From Trichomonas tenax (taxonomy: Eukaryota > Parabasalia > Trichomonadida > Trichomonadidae), in assembly GCA_023091735.1 (NCBI GenBank), contig JALKBU010000757.1, positions 1 to 25,682 of the forward strand: DNA of 25,682 nt. Reading direction: 5' to 3'. The position numbers and the translations under genes are program-made. Below the pieces are notes generated by a model. That model was not told the origin of the DNA. It did not search any database and saw nothing but the letters and a program-made list of their open reading frames with translations. Every line of letters begins with the position of its first letter. Position 1 is the stretch's first letter. Below are positions 7,576 through 16,447 of the stretch, piece after piece.

Positions 7576-8907
7576 TTATTTATTTTTGATTGGTGCCCTA
7601 GACTCTCTTAAAGATAACATCAATGATTCACCTTCATCATAAACTTTCGCTTCCTCAATCTCATCTAATGTGAAATCACCTTTGAGAAGATGCTGTTCTA
7701 GATCATCTTCAATATGGCAAATCCTTTGACCGTATCCGGTAACAAGGTTCTCTCTTTCTTTGATCATAATGAATTGACGAGATTGAGCATGCATAAGAAC
7801 AGCATCTAATTTCTTTTGAAGTAGATTAACAATGAATTCTCTCTTCTTCAAAAAGCTATGCATCTTTGGCTCGTAAATAGTTGTTTCGTCTATCATCTCT
7901 AATTCATCAGCAGCAGCCTTGCATAACATCGATTTATCGAAATCAAGACGCATTGCGTATTTCTTTTGCTTCTCACGAAGCTTCTTGATTCTGTTGTATG
8001 CTTGCATATACTTTTTAGGTATTTCTTCCGGTGCATTTTCTTCATCAAATTTCTGTAAATCTTGTTTATTTTGTGCATCAACCTCTTCGATATGTTTTTT
8101 AGTTTTCTCGGCGAATTTATCGTATTTCTGATTCCACTCTTGAATCTTAGAGCTTGCAATTGCACATAACGAATTATGAGTATTTGCGATTTTGAGATAT
8201 CTTTGGTTCTCTTGGTGCCACTTAGCGCGTGCGAGTTTGATTTCGGCAGAATTCATGATCTTTGATATCTTTTGAACTTCCAAATATCTTTCTAAGTCGA
8301 GTGCTGTTTCGAGATCAACCTGCAATCTTTTGAGAAGAAGCGTGAGATCCTTTGGTGCAGAAGGGATTACCATTGGATGTTCTAGCACTTGATCTGCAAG
8401 TTTATCTTGCTTTAGTTTTCTTTTCTCGCGAGCTGTCAAAACTGGACTCTTCAATGCTGGATTTTTAAGTGCTGTTGTCTTTGCGCGAGCTGTTTTTGGT
8501 CTTGGATTTAACTTCGGAAGTGATGTTTGTGTATTTTCTGTTTTTTCCTCCTTTGGAGTTTCTTTAGGCCGCTCAGTAACTGCTGGAGGTGGCGAACGCT
8601 GTTTTGGTGGTTCTTTTATTGGCAATGGCGTAATGCTTGATTTCGTATTCGCTTGTTTTTCATTAATATTTTTGTTTGCTAGTTTTGGTTCCTTCTTTCT
8701 TGTTTTTCCGAATCTGAGGAATCTATCTTGTGGTATTCTAACACCAAATCTTGGATTATAAACCGTTTCGAAGGAATGTGGTTCATGAACTGGCTCCTCT
8801 TTAGGTTTTTCGCTTTCAGTTGGCTGTTCATGAATCTCCTCTTCTTCTTCGTGCTGTGCTTTATCTGTGAATGTGTAGAAAATGCCAGGTTCCTGGCTTT
8901 TTTCCAT
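7576..8907 (-). CDS. Coiled-coil protein with acidic/proline-rich N-terminus, function unknown
   Basis: 443 residues from the ATG at 8907. The frame runs open to 8952, but only from a GTG, so the first ATG was chosen. Residues 1-150 are low-complexity: an acidic Glu run, Lys/Pro-rich stretches, and an Arg-Phe-Gly-Val-Arg...Arg-Phe-Gly-Lys segment that looks like a short basic docking motif. The remainder is strongly helical and charged, with coiled-coil segments (for example the KIQEWNQKYDKFAEKTKKH region and IKKLREKQKKYAMRLDFDKS). No enzyme motif or membrane segment is visible. This architecture is typical of cytoskeleton- or basal-body-associated proteins, but that is an inference. AAAAGTGCC lies 25-33 nt upstream of the ATG. 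The stop codon overlaps TAAA. Confidence 0.7.
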   Translation of the reverse strand: MEKSQEPGIFYTFTDKAQHEEEEEIHEQPTESEKPKEEPVHEPHSFETVYNPRFGVRIPQDRFLRFGKTRKKEPKLANKNINEKQANTKSSITPLPIKEPPKQRSPPPAVTERPKETPKEEKTENTQTSLPKLNPRPKTARAKTTALKNPALKSPVLTAREKRKLKQDKLADQVLEHPMVIPSAPKDLTLLLKRLQVDLETALDLERYLEVQKISKIMNSAEIKLARAKWHQENQRYLKIANTHNSLCAIASSKIQEWNQKYDKFAEKTKKHIEEVDAQNKQDLQKFDEENAPEEIPKKYMQAYNRIKKLREKQKKYAMRLDFDKSMLCKAAADELEMIDETTIYEPKMHSFLKKREFIVNLLQKKLDAVLMHAQSRQFIMIKERENLVTGYGQRICHIEDDLEQHLLKGDFTLDEIEEAKVYDEGESLMLSLRESRAPIKNK

Positions 8908-9932
8908 AAATTCTTGCAAACAAACGTAAATGGCACTTTTAGGAAATATCACTCGCTTTTAACCTTAGAATTTTTGTTATATTTAAACACAAATATAAGC
9001 TCTTTAGGACATATCTCGCATATTTTTTATATCTTTTTGATTGAATTTGATATCCAAAAATATCAATCTCGTATTTCGGACCTGAACTCATAGAGTTATC
9101 ATTCGATCGATGAATGTAGTCAACAAGTTATGTTAAACAAGTATGAAATGAAAATATATTTTGTTCACAGATATATCACAGTTAAAAATAGAAATGTATC
9201 ATTGTTTTGTTCAGTATTTACGATAAAAAGAAGGAAAATCTGACTTAGAATGGATGATTTTGTTTTTATTTGATTAAAATCAAAAAAAATCAAAATATTG
9301 AAATTGATCTTTCAGAATTCAATAAACGAAGATCTGTAGAGGTAAGTCTGATTAATCTCTGAGGAATAACTTTTAAATTTAGATTGAAAAATCGATAATT
9401 TGTTTATGAAAGAACTAGATAAAGCAAAAGTAGACTAAAGCAGAATTCAACGATATAAATATATCTATTAAGTAAAATTTTCGAATAATAAAATTGAAAA
9501 TAGGGATATCCCAAAAATCTAATCATGAGTTCTTGATGTTAGTTTCTCCTCTTCCTGTTGTTTCTATTTCGATGGTTGTTTTTGATCAAATGATTAAAAA
9601 TTTTAAATTATTAACTAAAAAAGGTCAAAGGATTGATAATGTGACGTTATAAGTGCTGTTGTTGTTTTGAATTTTCTGAGAAAAAGTCTTTTGATGACTT
9701 TATTTTGGTGTATCAATAGAACTTTTCCGATATTATTTATGGCACTTTTGCGAATATGAATAAATCAAAACTAAAGTGGCAGATCATAATAGAATCTAAA
9801 AATAACACAAAACACAATTTTTGTTTTTCGAAAAATAAGTAAAAACATTAAAAAGGAGAGGAAAGAAATAAATTTTCATGAATATTTTTTTTTATAAAAG
9901 CTATAAAAAGAAAATAAATTTGTAAACGAATA
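8908..9932. other. Divergent intergenic region (about 1 kb), no gene seen
   Basis: This AT-rich spacer lies between two divergent genes. It holds two copies of AAAAGTGCC, both as GGCACTTTT on the plus strand (8932-8940 and 9741-9749), and several short A/T-rich repeats. A 38-codon ORF near 9537 has no support. I see no RNA gene. Confidence 0.6.
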
Positions 9933-11219
9933 ATGAAGAATCGCAGAGACAGTTCATCCAGGCTATTAACTTTAACGAGCGAATTGAACTCTCTGAGCAA
10001 TGAGATCGAAATGTTAGAAAATGATCTTGCGCAGCCTTCTTCTTCTTCTTCAGATGATGACGAATCTAATGAATTCATTGTTACTACATACGATGATACG
10101 AACCAGAGCCAATATGTCGGAAAGGCAGACAAAAACAGGCTATTTAAAGAGTCTATTGAGATCCTGGAGAGAAGAACACATCAGACGTCTAATTTATTCC
10201 AGGATGAAGACGATTTCCCGGCTCCTCGCAAGAACATTCGCATAAAGAATTATAAACCGCCATCAGAACGCATCAACGAAACAATTCAGAAACGAAATAG
10301 AATTATTCAACAAGCAAACGAAGAGAAAGAAAAAGAATTCCAAGAAAATTACACATTCAAACCCAAAATAAATCCTTGTAGCAAAAATGAACGCTATACA
10401 ACAGAACATTTGATTCATCCTGCCAAAAGATCACACACACCAGTTTCACAGACACCAAAACGCCACATAAATAAAAATTCAGAACGAATTGCTGATAGAG
10501 CGGAGTCTGTTCATGGTGATGATTTCATGAATAGACAATTTCGTCGCCAAAGATCTGCAAGTGTTTCAAATTCAGCAGTAAAATCACGTAAAATAACCCC
10601 AGATGAACAAAGAGATATAGTCGAGAATCTTTCAAGACCGAGAAGGCTAAATGAAACGACAATTATTGAAGATATTCAGGAAACACCGAGAAAACGAAAA
10701 TCAGATCCATACACATTCGAGAGACTCGTGCAGCAAAGTTTTAGGAGATCAACAATCGAAGATGAGTTCCCAGAAGAATCATTATTTAAACCAGTAATGA
10801 ATTCGCGTTCTAGACAAATGACAATGAACAAAAAGACAAATCTATACGAAGAATCGCTTTCCTCACTATCGAGGAGAGATAAAATCGCAGAAGAACAAAG
10901 AAATTGGCAAGAACAACAAGAACTCAGCAAATGTACATTCAAACCAAAAATCATCAGAAGACATCCACCTCCACAGCTTTATGATCATGTTACCGTTCCA
11001 GGAATGGAAGGTCATGTTGAAAGATTGCGAAAGAAGAGAGAAGATGATGAAAAACTTGCGATGGAGCTCATGGAAGAAGAATATCCTTCTAGAAGTACTT
11101 ACAAAAGCTTTGTTTCAAAGCCGTTTTCATTCGAAAATAGATCAGGAAAGAGAGATATCAAACAAGAACGGGAAGTTGACAATATATTGTCTGAGATCAA
11201 CAAATTACTCGATTTATAA
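9933..11219 (+). CDS. Charged protein with repeated F-K-P-K-I motifs, function unknown
   Basis: 428 residues with an ATG start. An N-terminal helix (11-33) is followed by a Ser/Asp/Glu run (36-47) and a long basic, Arg-rich, mostly disordered body. A short motif recurs: TFKPKI at 141-146, LFKPVM at 284-289 and TFKPKI at 335-340, each preceded by a Glu/Gln-rich helical stretch. After the last copy comes VTVPGMEGHVERLRKKRED (354-372), and a short C-terminal helix ends the protein. Repeated TFKPKI-like motifs are seen in protist proteins, some associated with the cytoskeleton, but I cannot name a family with a defined role. There is no membrane segment or signal peptide. It diverges from the coiled-coil gene. 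No TCA initiator is evident close to the ATG. Confidence 0.7.
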   Translation: MKNRRDSSSRLLTLTSELNSLSNEIEMLENDLAQPSSSSSDDDESNEFIVTTYDDTNQSQYVGKADKNRLFKESIEILERRTHQTSNLFQDEDDFPAPRKNIRIKNYKPPSERINETIQKRNRIIQQANEEKEKEFQENYTFKPKINPCSKNERYTTEHLIHPAKRSHTPVSQTPKRHINKNSERIADRAESVHGDDFMNRQFRRQRSASVSNSAVKSRKITPDEQRDIVENLSRPRRLNETTIIEDIQETPRKRKSDPYTFERLVQQSFRRSTIEDEFPEESLFKPVMNSRSRQMTMNKKTNLYEESLSSLSRRDKIAEEQRNWQEQQELSKCTFKPKIIRRHPPPQLYDHVTVPGMEGHVERLRKKREDDEKLAMELMEEEYPSRSTYKSFVSKPFSFENRSGKRDIKQEREVDNILSEINKLLDL

Positions 11220-11878
11220 TAAATTATGTTTGTATTTGTGTTAATTGGCTCCTTATAATTAATATTTTTATACCTTTGATTGAATCCCAATACAAGTTTT
11301 TGTATTTGTAGGGATGTTCGAAAATATACGTTATTGATGTAAACTTTTCGGGACAAAAAACTCTTTAAGTGTCCCCTCAACCAAAAAATCCGACACGTAA
11401 ACATTGCGTTTAGATTTTCAAGTATAAGTAATGACAACCTAGTAAGATAATGCGTATATAGGCTCTTCGTATGGAGATCTAGAATATATACATTCACAAT
11501 TTTAAAAATCAATGATTATTAAAATCTGATTATTGAAAATAATATGACTTAGACTATTTTTTAACGACAAAAACATAGCAACTGTATAAAATATCATTGT
11601 TCATTATTTTAAAATGCTTAAAACTGAGTTATTAGCCATAAAAATTAGTTTTCCTGCAAAAAATACGTTCAACCATGTTTTATTCTTTAATGCATAGCGT
11701 TCTGATGACAATTATTCACTGTCGAATAAGAAAGTTTTTCGGGGTGATGAGGCTCAGTTTTGATTTCGAGCATCGAAAAATTGATGAAATATCGAATGAT
11801 ATTTTTGTTTTCAAAAATCATCATAATTCTTAGATCACTGAGCGCCGTAACCCTTAAAAACATTATGTTTAGATGGCT
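11220..11878. other. Non-coding stretch with small hairpins
   Basis: No supported gene. It contains AATACAA/TTGTATT near 11291-11309 just past the preceding stop, GGGACA/TGTCCC near 11353-11378, TTTCGA/TCGAAA (11764-11778), and ATTTTTG/CAAAAAT (11801-11818), all inverted repeats. An ORF on the minus strand (11099-11512) overlaps the preceding gene and looks spurious. Confidence 0.5.
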
Positions 11879-12586
11879 TTAGTAAAAATGTGATAGAACA
11901 AATAAATAAACACTTTCTCTAAATTCTTTTTCTAATTTGTTTAATCTTTGAGGGAATCATCCTCTTAAATTAACGGGAGGAATAATGTCAATGTAATCTT
12001 CACCGTTCGGTACTGAAAACTTAACTTTATATTTATTAGCTCGTGGATATCCCGTCTCTTCCAATCATAAACCTAACCCTCGCGCCTTCATTTAATTTAA
12101 AGTCTTTAATCGTCATTTGTTTTTCTTTCTTCTTCAACAAACTAAATATAAATTCCTTCTCTAAATTTGGGTTATCCATCATTTCCTTTGGCTTCGCTTT
12201 AATCTTTTGATGGTATGTGTTATTGTAAATCTTAACGAACTCATCAATTTTATCTTTACTGAAACTATTAAATTCTTTTTCATGACTTTGTTTTTTATCC
12301 GATGCCGTCGGTAAATTCATTGTTCTTAATGTTTTTATAAACCTGTCAATTATTCCTAAACTTGAATGATTTTGATGTTGTACAATATATTGACTTACTT
12401 TTTCTCCTTCAACAATTCAACATTATTTTTTTCAACAAATGCAGGTTCTAACGATGAATCGTAATATATGGGCGATTTATCGCATACCTGCACATTTATT
12501 ATTAACCAATTCTTACAAAACGTCGAAATTCTGCTGATGATTTTGGGAAAATTTTTCCTTCTACGGTGTAGTTCCGCGACCTTCAT
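11879..12586 (-). pseudogene. Maverick/Polinton-type integrase remnant (C-terminal part)
   Basis: Minus-strand fragments in shifting frames read as one retroviral-like integrase. An upstream piece (12586-12398) ends ...FVEKNNVELLKE; one frame over, 12418-12036 reads VSQYIVQHQNHSSLGIIDRF and then IKTLRTMNLP, a hallmark of trichomonad Maverick integrases, followed by YNNTYHQKIKAKPKEMM, the conserved post-catalytic segment, and a basic GARVRF beta-strand. Another shift near 12045 continues with NKYKVKFSVPNGEDYIDIIP to a stop at 11957, and the same frame stays open to 11879. The GIIDR aspartate occupies the position of the third catalytic acid (Glu in retroviral GVVES). At least two frameshifts and one stop are present, and the N-terminal domain is missing. 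No other Maverick genes adjoin it, so this is a dead relic. Confidence 0.75.
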
Positions 12587-13117
12587 AACTTTTTATCTGA
12601 TCAATATTTTTTCGATTTGAAAGTACTTTCATGTACTTATTGATAGTTATCTATCCAGTGGTATAAGTGGCACAGTCTATATATCTATCAAATCATTGAT
12701 TGCATTACAAATCGTCCAAAAATATACGATTTCCAGCATAAATGTATGCGCTACTATGCAGCATATGATATTTTTATGTGTATTATTGATTCAAATGCCT
12801 CTTATACGCTTAAAATTAAAAATGCAACTAATTCATTAATTGATTTTAGGGCGATTATACACATGAAAGTTATTGAATTTGATGGGATTTGGATTTGCAG
12901 CTGTAATAATGTAAAATTTTAGAATCTTAGATTTGGCAATGAAAAAAAATTATTCGCTGAGACGCCATCTTTCCTCTCAAAACCATTCATAAATTGAGAA
13001 CCCCGAAAAACGGATTTTTTCGAAAACCGCCCCAAAAATCGAAAAGTTAGGGGATCAAAATGTTTTGTTGGGGGGACGTATATTTAAAGGGGTTGAAACA
13101 ACTAAAAGGGGTATATA
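12587..13117. other. Non-coding stretch next to the integrase relic
   Basis: No supported gene. A minus-strand run from about 12650 to 12560 reads like about 25 further codons and may be more decayed integrase. The last 130 bp (12990-13110) are unusually rich in runs of C and G (CCCC, GGGG) alternating with A/T, like the stretch before the prenyltransferase gene at 5165-5210. Confidence 0.4.
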
Positions 13118-13207
13118 ATGATCAAGAAAGAGAGTTTATTTCTTAAAAAGGGGAAAACTTATCCCCATTATAAATCTGCTGACCCTGATATTTTAAGTTC
13201 AGCAAGA

Positions 13208-13233
13208 GCCCGAAAGAATACGTTATTTCGGGC
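13208..13233. repeat. Perfect 8-bp hairpin upstream of the armadillo-like gene
   Basis: GCCCGAAA (13208-13215) and TTTCGGGC (13226-13233) flank a 10-nt loop, about 40 bp before the initiator. It falls inside the extended upstream ORF (13118-13285) that I consider non-coding. Confidence 0.5.
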
Positions 13234-13273
13234 AACTCACCCCGAAAAGTTACTATATTTGTCAATTTTTAAA

Positions 13274-13281
13274 TCATTTTT
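13274..13281 (+). promoter_or_regulatory. Initiator-like TCATTTTT for the armadillo-like gene
   Basis: TCATTTTT with its A 10 nt before the ATG at 13286. It decides the start: the frame is open to 13118, but an mRNA beginning here could only use the later ATG. Confidence 0.6.
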
Positions 13282-13285
13282 AATA

Positions 13286-14635
13286 ATGGCTTTAATCTTC
13301 AAAATTGATGATGAAAATATAAAACCAGAGAATATAAAAATCAGCAAAATGAATCCAGAAGGACAAATAGATATCGATGAAAAGTTCTGTTATGCAATTG
13401 AACAACTTATGAATTCAACCAATTACGAAGAAGAAATTGAACGGTTAACAGAATTATTTTACACTGCACTGCCTTCTTATGTAGTCATTGAGGAGTATAA
13501 TTTAGTAAATAACATAATAGAAACTGCAAATATGAAATTAAATCAGAATATTACAGGATACACACTTATTATTTTAGAATATATCACATTAGCTAGCTAC
13601 GATGATCTTAATTATGGTCCGATTCTTGATTTTATCATGCAATTTTTCAAAGTTCACGATCAATATTTGCCTTATGCTTTGATTTGTTTCTTAAACATGA
13701 TGGATTTAAGGTCTGTAGCAGAGTGTATTCGAAATGAAATAGATTTCAATATATTTTGCACACTTGGTGTGATTGATAAAAATACTGAAATTTTTACAAT
13801 CAAAACAATACTTCAAATCATTACAAAATTTACAGATCACGAATTGGAACTTGAAATGTCAAGAGATTTCTACGATTTAGCAGTTAATTGTTTAGATTCT
13901 GGTCATTTTAATTTAGTTAAGCCTTCTTTTTGGTTAATATTAAAAATATTCCAAACAACTCCAGTTGAGCTCAAACTTATCGATCCTTATAAATTGCGTC
14001 AACATTTGATTTTGAATTTATTCGTTATTGAAGCAGAAATTCTTACACCAGTTATTGAAATATTGATATTTTTGTTCGATGTTGGATTCAGATTTGAAGA
14101 AAGAAACCCAATTGACCCTGATATATACGAATTTAAGGAATTTGTGAAATTATTTTTCCATAGTTCAGCGAAAGTAGTTGAAGACACATCGACTTTGATG
14201 TTAAAAATACTTAGCAATGACGATTCAAACATGAACGCACTTCGAAAATATAAAGTTTTGGATGAATTATTCGAATATATTGAAAATGATTCTCCATTCG
14301 AAAATCGAGTGATTTTGATCAGATTTATCTGTGAGATATTACTCAATGTCAGCCAATTGCATTTTAGACGTCTGATTCGTGAAAATCGATACAAAATTGT
14401 TTACAAAATATGTGATTATCAGAAAGTAGATTTAGCAATATACATAGTTCCTATACTAACGCGTGTTTTCTATGAATGCATTGAAAGTGGAAAAATGGAT
14501 GATTGTCTTCAAGCTTTTGAAGAAAATGAAGGCTTCAATATGATAGAAGATCTCTATTCTCTTTTTGAAGAAGACGAAGACGAATCAGAAAGAGTCAGAA
14601 TATTCCAAGAGAAGTACAATCTCATCAAACAATGA
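13286..14635 (+). CDS. Armadillo-like helical repeat protein
   Basis: 449 residues from the ATG at 13286. The upstream 56 codons are basic and unlike the rest and lie before an initiator-like TCATTTTT, so I exclude them. The protein is an all-helical series of about 40-residue hydrophobic repeats. Its C-terminal segment (ENEGFNMIEDLYSLF, then EDEDESERVRIFQEKYN) resembles the final helices of importin-alpha (…GGLDKIENLQ…NEEIYEKAYEIIEKYF), and the general layout fits an ARM superhelix. The usual importin-alpha Trp-x-x-x-Asn array is not apparent, so nuclear-import function is not supported; a divergent ARM scaffold is safer. Its stop is only 37 bp from that of the convergent CK2 gene. Confidence 0.65.
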   Translation: MALIFKIDDENIKPENIKISKMNPEGQIDIDEKFCYAIEQLMNSTNYEEEIERLTELFYTALPSYVVIEEYNLVNNIIETANMKLNQNITGYTLIILEYITLASYDDLNYGPILDFIMQFFKVHDQYLPYALICFLNMMDLRSVAECIRNEIDFNIFCTLGVIDKNTEIFTIKTILQIITKFTDHELELEMSRDFYDLAVNCLDSGHFNLVKPSFWLILKIFQTTPVELKLIDPYKLRQHLILNLFVIEAEILTPVIEILIFLFDVGFRFEERNPIDPDIYEFKEFVKLFFHSSAKVVEDTSTLMLKILSNDDSNMNALRKYKVLDELFEYIENDSPFENRVILIRFICEILLNVSQLHFRRLIRENRYKIVYKICDYQKVDLAIYIVPILTRVFYECIESGKMDDCLQAFEENEGFNMIEDLYSLFEEDEDESERVRIFQEKYNLIKQ

Positions 14636-14672
14636 AAAATTTTTTTTAATATAACAAACAATAATATTATTC

Positions 14673-15692
14673 TCATGGGAATGCCATATCTCTAACAGGA
14701 TCAAAGTATGGGTGTGCCATAGCCTCAGCAGCAGTGATTCTTTCTGTGTGATCATAGCGAAGACACTTGTCGAGAAGATCTAAAGCATCATCATTTGCTA
14801 ATTGCGCATTTCCGCTGTTGACGTAGGACCACCATGGTGTTCTTTTGAGCCGGAAAAGATTGAGGCCGTCAGGATGAGTAAGGCCGTACTTATCTAAGTA
14901 CTCAGAAAGCCCATTTGTTCCTAAAACACGGGCAATTGCTACAATCATATCATGATCATCTGTTCCTCTAAAGAATGGATGAATTTTGAAAATTAGGCTC
15001 GCCATTGTTACTCCAAAGCTCCAAATATCAATCGAATAATCGTATTTTTGGTAATCAAGCAACAATTCTGGAGGTTTATAATATCTTGTAGCAACATGGA
15101 TCTGATAATTCTGATCTGGGAGGTAAAAGTCAGCTAATCCCCAGTCGATTAAGCGTAATTTGTAAGTTTTCTTGTCGAAAAGAATATTTAGCGGCTTAAC
15201 ATCGCGATGCATGATTCCATGTGAGTGTGCGTAATCTAGAGCTCTGAGTAATTGAAACAGATAAACGCGTGCTTCAAAATCTGTCATCGTAAGGAATAAA
15301 TCTTGCCATTTAACTTCAGGAATGTATTCGAACACGAAACTGTATTGATTTGTCATCTCTCTATACACCACATCGTATAAATTGACAATATTCGGTCCGC
15401 CACGCAGATCAAAGAGAATTTTTGCTTCTCTTAAGTATTTTACATCGTGAACAGGCTTCAAAACTTTAATAGCGACAATCTCCTTTCCTTTGTATGCAGT
15501 AAAAACATCGCTATACTTTCCAGAACCTATTCTATCAATAATTTTGTAAGGTTCTGGCGAACCATGAGGCAGAGTGTAATTTTCTAGATCATACCATTCT
15601 TCTCCGAGCTTTTCACACGCATCAGCGTATACTTTTGATACAGTATTCATCAGATAAACTGGATTTTGTCGCATTATTGCTCTCGCACTCAT
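14673..15692 (-). CDS. Protein kinase CK2 catalytic subunit alpha
   Basis: 339 residues from the ATG at 15692; the frame extends 9 bases to a GTG that I reject. All kinase landmarks are present: CK2-type glycine loop GSGKYSDVF (56-64), ATP lysine Lys76 in VAIKVLKP, catalytic HRDVKPLN (Asp164), and the CK2-specific DWG (Asp183) in RLIDWGLADFY. GGPNIVNL, then DYQKYDYSIDIWSFGV, LGTNGLSEYLDKYGL and RYDHTERITAAEAMAHPYFD mark CK2 rather than other CMGC kinases. CK2 phosphorylates acidic Ser/Thr sites in nucleus and cytoplasm, usually with a beta subunit. Oddities: the lysine-rich cluster after KPV (KKKKIKRE in animals) is reduced to HDVKYLRE, Gly-Pro-Glu in the activation segment is Pro-Pro-Glu, and there is a longer N-terminal lead. 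The initiator-like TCAAAAAG lies 14 nt upstream. Confidence 0.92.
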   Translation of the reverse strand: MSARAIMRQNPVYLMNTVSKVYADACEKLGEEWYDLENYTLPHGSPEPYKIIDRIGSGKYSDVFTAYKGKEIVAIKVLKPVHDVKYLREAKILFDLRGGPNIVNLYDVVYREMTNQYSFVFEYIPEVKWQDLFLTMTDFEARVYLFQLLRALDYAHSHGIMHRDVKPLNILFDKKTYKLRLIDWGLADFYLPDQNYQIHVATRYYKPPELLLDYQKYDYSIDIWSFGVTMASLIFKIHPFFRGTDDHDMIVAIARVLGTNGLSEYLDKYGLTHPDGLNLFRLKRTPWWSYVNSGNAQLANDDALDLLDKCLRYDHTERITAAEAMAHPYFDPVRDMAFP

Positions 15693-15697
15693 TTTTG

Positions 15698-15731
15698 GCA
15701 CTTTTTGATAATGCTGTTCATCAAAAAGTGC
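15698..15731. repeat. Perfect 12-bp inverted repeat overlapping the CK2 alpha initiator
   Basis: GCACTTTTTGAT (15698-15709) and ATCAAAAAGTGC (15720-15731) flank a 10-bp spacer. Each arm, read inward to outward, gives TCAAAAAGTGC; the left copy coincides with the CK2 alpha initiator (A at 15706, ATG at 15692). It may be a factor-binding palindrome or a bidirectional start. Confidence 0.65.
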
Positions 15732-16447
15732 TTTTATCTCGTTATTACTCGTATATTGATCAATGCATATTTAATCAGTCAACTCTCCATTTGATAGACT
15801 ATGCAATCACTCAAATATAACCTTCAAATGCATAATTACATAACTCCAGCATTGAAACATCGAGTATATAGCTTACTATGATTGTAATAGGGTAAGGAGA
15901 GTTTTCTTGTGGATTTACCACATATTAATCGGCTTAGATTCATATATTTCAATTTCAAAGCATATTTGATTCATTTTTTAGGTTTTATCAAATATTGATG
16001 AAGCAATATATAGCAATGAAAATGCAAATGTTATTTCTAAAGTAACTGATTGATTTCAAGAAACAAATCAATACGATATCAAATTTGTGATTTTTTTTAT
16101 TGCAGATCTCAATCAATGTTTGAAATTTTATATTTACACATCTATTTGTATTGATCCTATGAATAATACGTTTCAATTTTAAAAAATTGTTCATCGAATT
16201 CATTTTGAACTTTTTCTGGGAATAAAACGATAGTCACATAAAGATTTACATCGCATTAAAGAATATAATAAAAATGTCTAAGTTTTAATAAGCAAATTGT
16301 GTTCATTTCCATATTTTCACGAAATTCATTGATGTTAGTTCACATTTGCCAATATCTGAAAAATTTGTTGTTTATTTGGATTAAAACTGTTTACAGAGCA
16401 CTGTCATAAAGGTTTTAAGTTTTGAAATAATATTTTTTACTTTTTTT
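15732..16447. other. Divergent intergenic region, no gene seen
   Basis: AT-rich spacer between CK2 alpha and the giant helical-repeat gene. A 71-codon minus-strand ORF (15988-16203) consists mainly of Ile/Asn/Lys/Phe codons, as random AT-rich sequence would, and is not accepted. I see no RNA gene or strong repeat. Confidence 0.55.

Noticed and set aside
8908..8952. N-terminal extension of the coiled-coil protein to a GTG
   Set aside because: No ATG before 8907, and the AAAAGTGCC motif lies inside the extension, suggesting promoter or leader.
11099..11512. 137-codon minus-strand ORF
   Set aside because: It overlaps the end of the FKPKI gene, and its Ile/Asn/Lys/Tyr-rich sequence is what AT-rich non-coding DNA gives.
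1..12586. One complete Maverick spanning the small genes at 1-950 and the integrase relic
   Set aside because: The intervening 11 kb is filled by host housekeeping genes, and polymerase, ATPase, protease and capsid genes are absent; separate relics are more likely.
13118..13285. Upstream extension of the armadillo-like ORF (56 codons)
   Set aside because: It is basic, contains a perfect GC-rich hairpin and precedes an initiator-like TCATTTTT placed 10 nt before the next ATG.
15693..15701. GTG start for CK2 alpha
   Set aside because: Nuclear eukaryotic genes start at ATG; the first ATG is at 15692 with an initiator-like sequence 14 nt upstream.
15988..16203. 71-codon minus-strand ORF in the CK2/giant-gene spacer
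   Set aside because: Random-like Ile/Asn/Phe composition, no initiator, no recognisable motif.
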